Positions 60,024 through 64,000 of a DNA stretch of 64,000 nt are shown piece by piece. The first letter of the stretch is position 1. Each line of letters begins with the position of its first letter. This DNA comes from Empedobacter tilapiae (lineage in GTDB: Bacteria > Bacteroidota > Bacteroidia > Flavobacteriales > Weeksellaceae). The notes under the pieces were generated by a model. The model did not search any database. It worked only from the letters and a program-made list of their open reading frames with translations, and had not been told where the DNA came from. A program made the position numbers and the translations under genes. The stretch is from the NCBI RefSeq assembly GCF_004785645.1, contig NZ_SRPE01000013.1:1-64000 (forward strand), written 5' to 3'.

Positions 60024-61715
60024 ATGAAAGTGATTAAGCCAATTTTCCTAAACTTATTACTAAGTTCTGTTGTTTTTGGACAACGAACTGAACAACCAAA
60101 ATCTGAAACATATCCAAAAAACATATTCCAAAATCCTTTAGAAATCACCAATTATTTGGCTGGTAATTTTGGAGAATTACGTACCAATCATTTCCACGCT
60201 GGACTTGATATCAAAACGCAACAAAGAGAGGGTTTAAAAGTAAAAGCTGTTGGAGACGGTTATATTTCCCGTATTAATATTTCTCCTACAGGTTATGGAA
60301 ATGCTCTTTATATCGATCATCCAAATGGATATACTTCTGTTTATGCACATTTAAGAGAATTTACTCCCGAATTGCAAGAATATGTACGCAAACAACAATA
60401 TGCAAATGAAACGTTTAAAATAGAATTACATCCTAAGCCAAATGAACTTCCTATTAAAATGGGTGACTTGATTGCTCTTTCGGGAAATACAGGAGGGTCT
60501 GGAGGTCCACATTTACATTTCGAGATTCGTGATACCAAAACAGAAGAACCTATTAATCCTTTTTACTTCGGTTTTGATTTACCAGACACTCGAAAACCAT
60601 CTATTTTAGGTTTGTATGCTTATCCTATTTATGGCGATATTAATCAAAAAACAAATCGAGTTATTGTAGCAAATGGTGGAACAATTTCCGCCTCGGGCGC
60701 AATTGGTTTTGGTGTAAAAGCCTATGATAAACATAATGGAGCAGAAAATAATAATGGAGTCCATCAAATTAATATTTATGTGAATGATGAACCGATTTAT
60801 ACTTTTACTTCAAATCGTTTTTCATTTGATGAAGCACGAGCTATAAATAGTGTTTGTGATTATAGCGATATTCAGAAAAATAATAGTTGGGTGTATCAAG
60901 GATTTGTGAAAGATGGAAATCCTATTAGAATGTATTCAAACTTAAAAAATAATGGAATTTTAGAGCTTGAAGACGGAAAATCATATAAAGTAAGAATTGA
61001 AGTTTCTGATTATGCAGGAAATTTATCTTCGCAATCTTTTACTGTGAATGGGAAAGCTTTTATCGATTCTGCAAAACTTTCTGAAACAAATCCAATATTA
61101 TGGAACAAAGAAAATCATTTCAAATCTGATGGAATCGAAATATTTTTTCCTAAAAATATTTTTTATGAAGATTTTGATTTAGCTTATAAATTTTCGAATG
61201 GTAAACATTGGGTTGGAAATTATTATATGCCAATTCATCAAACCTATACTTTGGCAATTGAACCAACTGCAGATATTCCAACCGCGCAATTGGACAAAGC
61301 TGTTATTATCCGAGAGTATCAAAAAAGAGGCACATGGAAAAAAGATTATTTGACAACAGAACTTAAAAATGGAAAGCTTGTTACTAATCCAAAAGATTTT
61401 GGTGTTTTTTCTATTATGCTTGATAATACTAAACCAACAATTACTCCGTTAAATATCAAATCAGAAAGTCAATTTACTCAAGCTAATAGCATTATCAAAT
61501 TTACAATTGATGATGTTCATTCTGGAATAAAGGACTATAAAGCTTATATAGATGGTAAATGGGTTTTAGCTGAATATGATCAAAAAATCAAACGATTGAC
61601 AATTAATTTGAATAAAGAACAAATATCAGTTGGCGACCATCAATTAGAATTAAACGTGAAAGATGAAAAAAACAACACAGCAACGTACTCTACAACATTC
61701 AAAAAGATTTCTTAG
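60024..61715 (+). CDS. M23 family metallopeptidase
   Basis: This 563-residue secreted protein has an SpI signal (MKVIKPIFLNLLLSSVVFGQ). The N-terminal half is a LytM/M23 zinc peptidase domain with NHFHAGLDIKTQQREG (the HxxxD part of the zinc site, about 56-71), AVGDGYISRINISPTGYGNA, and the second motif GNTGGSGGPHLHFEIRD with HLH (about 156-172). The C-terminal half (about 200-563) consists of beta-sandwich repeats of the type seen in surface peptidoglycan-binding or adhesion proteins. Cleavage of peptidoglycan crosslinks or peptides is expected. Its 3' end overlaps the next gene by 53 nt. Confidence 0.9.
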   Translation: MKVIKPIFLNLLLSSVVFGQRTEQPKSETYPKNIFQNPLEITNYLAGNFGELRTNHFHAGLDIKTQQREGLKVKAVGDGYISRINISPTGYGNALYIDHPNGYTSVYAHLREFTPELQEYVRKQQYANETFKIELHPKPNELPIKMGDLIALSGNTGGSGGPHLHFEIRDTKTEEPINPFYFGFDLPDTRKPSILGLYAYPIYGDINQKTNRVIVANGGTISASGAIGFGVKAYDKHNGAENNNGVHQINIYVNDEPIYTFTSNRFSFDEARAINSVCDYSDIQKNNSWVYQGFVKDGNPIRMYSNLKNNGILELEDGKSYKVRIEVSDYAGNLSSQSFTVNGKAFIDSAKLSETNPILWNKENHFKSDGIEIFFPKNIFYEDFDLAYKFSNGKHWVGNYYMPIHQTYTLAIEPTADIPTAQLDKAVIIREYQKRGTWKKDYLTTELKNGKLVTNPKDFGVFSIMLDNTKPTITPLNIKSESQFTQANSIIKFTIDDVHSGIKDYKAYIDGKWVLAEYDQKIKRLTINLNKEQISVGDHQLELNVKDEKNNTATYSTTFKKIS

Positions 61716-64000
61716 TACCATAAGTTTATCTCTTTTGGGTGGAATTTTATTTGCACAAACAGCGCAAATTAATGGTAAAGTTGTCGACGAAAATAGAACT
61801 CCAATTAGTGAAGCAGAAATTATTATAAATGATCAATCTTATTTTACAGATCAAAATGGTAATTTCAAAATTGACATTCCATCCAACGAGTCAATTACTG
61901 TAACTTTTAACAATAATGGATATCATTCGTTTGCGCAAACTTTTACATTAAAAGACAAAAATAAAAAAGAAATATTTGTTCAATTAGTTCCTGATCAAAC
62001 TAATGCTATCCAATTAGGAGAAGCTGTTGTTTCTTTTCAATCGAATAAAAACAAACCGTTACAAAGCACAGTATTAAGTGCTTCACAAATGCAACAAGGC
62101 CCCAGTCTAACAGGAGGAGTTTCTGATTTATTGAAAACTTTACCTTTCGTAAATTCAAACACAGAATTGAGTTCACAGTACATGGTTCGTGGAGGAAATT
62201 ATGACGAAAATTTAATCTATGTTAACGGCATTGAAGTTTATAAACCTCAACTTATTCGTGCTGGAGAACAAGAAGGTTTAGGTTTTGTAAATCCTGCTAT
62301 GACAGAATTTATTAACTTTTCTGCTGGAGGTTGGGAAGCTAAATATGGAGATAAAATGTCTTCTGTTTTAGATGTTACTTATAAACGCCCTAAAAAATTC
62401 GAAGGACAATTAGAGGCTAGTTTGATGGGTGGAAGTTTAACACTAGGAGGAGCTTCTAAAGATAAAAAACTCTCAGCAATTGTTGGTGCTCGTTATCAAA
62501 ATAGAAATCTAATTTTAAACACCTTAAAAGGTGATACCAATTTTAATCCAGAATATTACGATGTACAAGCTAATATCAATTATAAATTAAATGACAAATG
62601 GAATGTTGCTTTTTTAGGAACTATGTCGCGCTCGCGTTACGAAATGTTTCCTATAAAACGTGATACTTATATCAATACAATGGATAATCCACTGTTATTA
62701 ACAGTTCATTACAATGGTAAAGAAGACGATAAATTTGCTACAGAAACAGGAAGTTTATCTTTTACGTATCAACCAAACTCTAAATTAGATTTAGCTTTAG
62801 ACGTCTTTGCTTATCATTCAAAAGAACGTGAATATTTCGATATACAAGGTTCTTATTTCATATCAGATGTAGACAAAAACGGAAATGTAATTTCTACCAA
62901 CGATGTTGGCTCTCAAATCGATCATGCTCGAAATAATTTTGATGCTTTAGTAGCAGGAATTCAACATAAAGGAAAATATAAAATTAACGGGAACAATAAT
63001 ATAGAATGGGGAATAAAATTTCAACAAGAAGATATTCGTGATTTATTGGGAGAATGGCAAGCAATAGATTCTACAGGATATATTGTAAACCAAAATCCAG
63101 AAAACGGGTTGAACTTAAGTTACTATGTTAACTCAAAAAATAATTTAAAAACTAATCGTTTTTCTGGTTATGCACAATACACAAGCAAATTTATGTGGAA
63201 TGATGCAAAAGTGTTATTCAATGCAGGAGTACGTGCCGCTTATTGGGATTTCAATGAAGAAACGACTGTTTCACCTCGTGCTCAGATAGCTGTTAAACCA
63301 GATTGGGAAAGTGATATGTTATTCCGTTTTTCAACAGGATTATATTACCAACCTCCTTTCTATCGTGAAATTCGTCGTTTAGATGGTTCTTTGAATGATA
63401 AAGTAAAATCACAACAATCAATACATTTTATTCTTGGAAACGATTACGAATTTAAGTGGATGGATCGTCCGTTCAAATTAACAACTGAGGTTTATTACAA
63501 AATCTTAAACGATTTGAATCCGTATTATGTGGACAATGTGAGAATTCGGTATACGGCAGATAACAACTCGAAAGGTTATGCGTATGGGCTTGATATGCGT
63601 TTATTTGGACAGTTTGTCCCTGGTATAGATTCTTGGTTCTCGGCTTCATATGCACGTGCTTATCAAAATATTGATGATAAAGGAAATATTCCATTACCAA
63701 CAGATCCGCGTTTCAAATTATCGGCATTTTTCCAAGATTATATGGAATTTTTACCATCTTTTAAAGTGAATGTGAATTTGATTTACGCTTCTGGTTTACC
63801 TAACGGAGCTCCACAATTTGCAGATCCATATAATTATCAAACAACGTTGACAGATTACAAACGTGTGGATATCGGTTTTGTAAAAGAAATTATCAATCAA
63901 AAAGAATTGAAACCATCAAAAGGAACATTTTGGAGTAATTTCAAAGAAATTTCGATTGGTGTAGATGTCTTTAATGTGTTTGATATTAAAAACGAAATCA
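61663..64000 (+). CDS. TonB-dependent receptor (SusC-like), incomplete at window edge
   Basis: The ORF opens at the ATG at 61663 within the end of the M23 gene and has no stop before the window ends, giving at least 779 residues. It begins with a basic tail and signal peptide (MKKTTQQRTLQHSKRFLSTI, then SLSLLGGILFAQ). A carboxypeptidase-D-like regulatory domain follows (GKVVDENRTPISEAEIIIND, FKIDIPSNESITVTFNNNGY). The plug contains GGVSDLLKTLPFVNSNTELS, MVRGGNYDENLIYVNGIEVY and FSAGGWEAKYGDKMSSVLDV. Barrel strands continue (KFEGQLEASLMGGSLTLGG onward). It probably takes up a nutrient with TonB energy. No SusD partner is seen in the window, so it may be a stand-alone receptor. Confidence 0.88.
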   Translation, partial: MKKTTQQRTLQHSKRFLSTISLSLLGGILFAQTAQINGKVVDENRTPISEAEIIINDQSYFTDQNGNFKIDIPSNESITVTFNNNGYHSFAQTFTLKDKNKKEIFVQLVPDQTNAIQLGEAVVSFQSNKNKPLQSTVLSASQMQQGPSLTGGVSDLLKTLPFVNSNTELSSQYMVRGGNYDENLIYVNGIEVYKPQLIRAGEQEGLGFVNPAMTEFINFSAGGWEAKYGDKMSSVLDVTYKRPKKFEGQLEASLMGGSLTLGGASKDKKLSAIVGARYQNRNLILNTLKGDTNFNPEYYDVQANINYKLNDKWNVAFLGTMSRSRYEMFPIKRDTYINTMDNPLLLTVHYNGKEDDKFATETGSLSFTYQPNSKLDLALDVFAYHSKEREYFDIQGSYFISDVDKNGNVISTNDVGSQIDHARNNFDALVAGIQHKGKYKINGNNNIEWGIKFQQEDIRDLLGEWQAIDSTGYIVNQNPENGLNLSYYVNSKNNLKTNRFSGYAQYTSKFMWNDAKVLFNAGVRAAYWDFNEETTVSPRAQIAVKPDWESDMLFRFSTGLYYQPPFYREIRRLDGSLNDKVKSQQSIHFILGNDYEFKWMDRPFKLTTEVYYKILNDLNPYYVDNVRIRYTADNNSKGYAYGLDMRLFGQFVPGIDSWFSASYARAYQNIDDKGNIPLPTDPRFKLSAFFQDYMEFLPSFKVNVNLIYASGLPNGAPQFADPYNYQTTLTDYKRVDIGFVKEIINQKELKPSKGTFWSNFKEISIGVDVFNVFDIKNEI

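Noticed and set aside
63473-63700. Minus-strand ORF in the TonB receptor
   Set aside because: It is antisense to a continuous long plus-strand barrel reading frame.
1-64000. CRISPR arrays, integrases, transposases or phage genes
   Set aside because: No spaced direct repeats or recognisable mobile-element proteins were found on either strand.

Overview
The window is a low-GC chromosomal segment from a member of the Bacteroidota, class Flavobacteriia. The best guess for family is Weeksellaceae (Empedobacter/Chryseobacterium-like), but this is an impression from gene content and codon usage, not a computed placement. Supporting signs are TAnnTTTG-type -7 promoter boxes with a TTG near -33, a type 9 secretion (T9SS) C-terminal sorting domain, a PID-CTERM miniprotein, a CcsB-CcsA fusion, a SusC-like TonB receptor, a 6S-Flavo-type RNA and many small SpII lipoproteins. 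No prophage, IS element, integrase, rRNA or CRISPR array is visible; most of the window looks like core chromosome with small lineage-specific genes between housekeeping blocks.

Layout. 1-413: two outward-facing minus-strand promoters and a long palindromic terminator. 414-4803: a four-gene MacAB-like ABC efflux operon (minus). 4873-5599: a DUF3667 gene broken by a frameshift. 5701-8160: priA. 8303-10147: four small orphan genes (membrane protein, cupin-like protein, two lipoproteins). 10346-11626: a YidR/DUF3748 protein. 11793-22057: a complete potassium-uptake locus made of a sigma-54 activator, a candidate sigma-54 promoter, two unannotated mini-ORFs including kdpF, kdpABC, an outer-membrane barrel and a KdpD split into two proteins. 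22114-22198: tRNA-Ser(TGA). 22495-23934: long-form GAPDH. 24114-27350: a T9SS cargo protein and a PID-CTERM miniprotein.

27405-31668: a kinase-like unknown protein divergent from a GNAT-nitrilase fusion, proline dehydrogenase and ribosomal protein L31 type B. 31980-36202: lipoproteins and an inverted umuC-umuD pair. 36472-39762: the CcsBA cytochrome c maturation fusion. 40002-43384: an M16 peptidase pair with one active and one inactive subunit. 43607-46584: a likely sulfur/persulfide cluster (TauE/SafE exporter, TPMT-like methyltransferase, persulfide-dioxygenase-like protein with two rhodanese domains) behind a perfect inverted repeat. 46662-53136: tandem paralogous secreted proteins, a glycosyltransferase, MiaE, a luciferase-like oxidoreductase, a DUF2490 protein and a DUF6150 repeat protein. 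53252-55989: class I ribonucleotide reductase nrdB-nrdA. 56374-58843: RNase Y, 6S RNA, ZapA and a coiled-coil partner. 58965-64000: a DUF4349 lipoprotein, an M23 peptidase and a TonB-dependent receptor that runs off the window.

The most coherent system is the Kdp locus: NtrC-type rather than KdpE-type control, a two-protein sensor, and an embedded porin that could carry potassium across the outer membrane. The least explained genes are the kinase-like protein at 27405-28442 and the palindrome-controlled sulfur cluster. All functional statements are from reading sequence and family knowledge; no searches were run.
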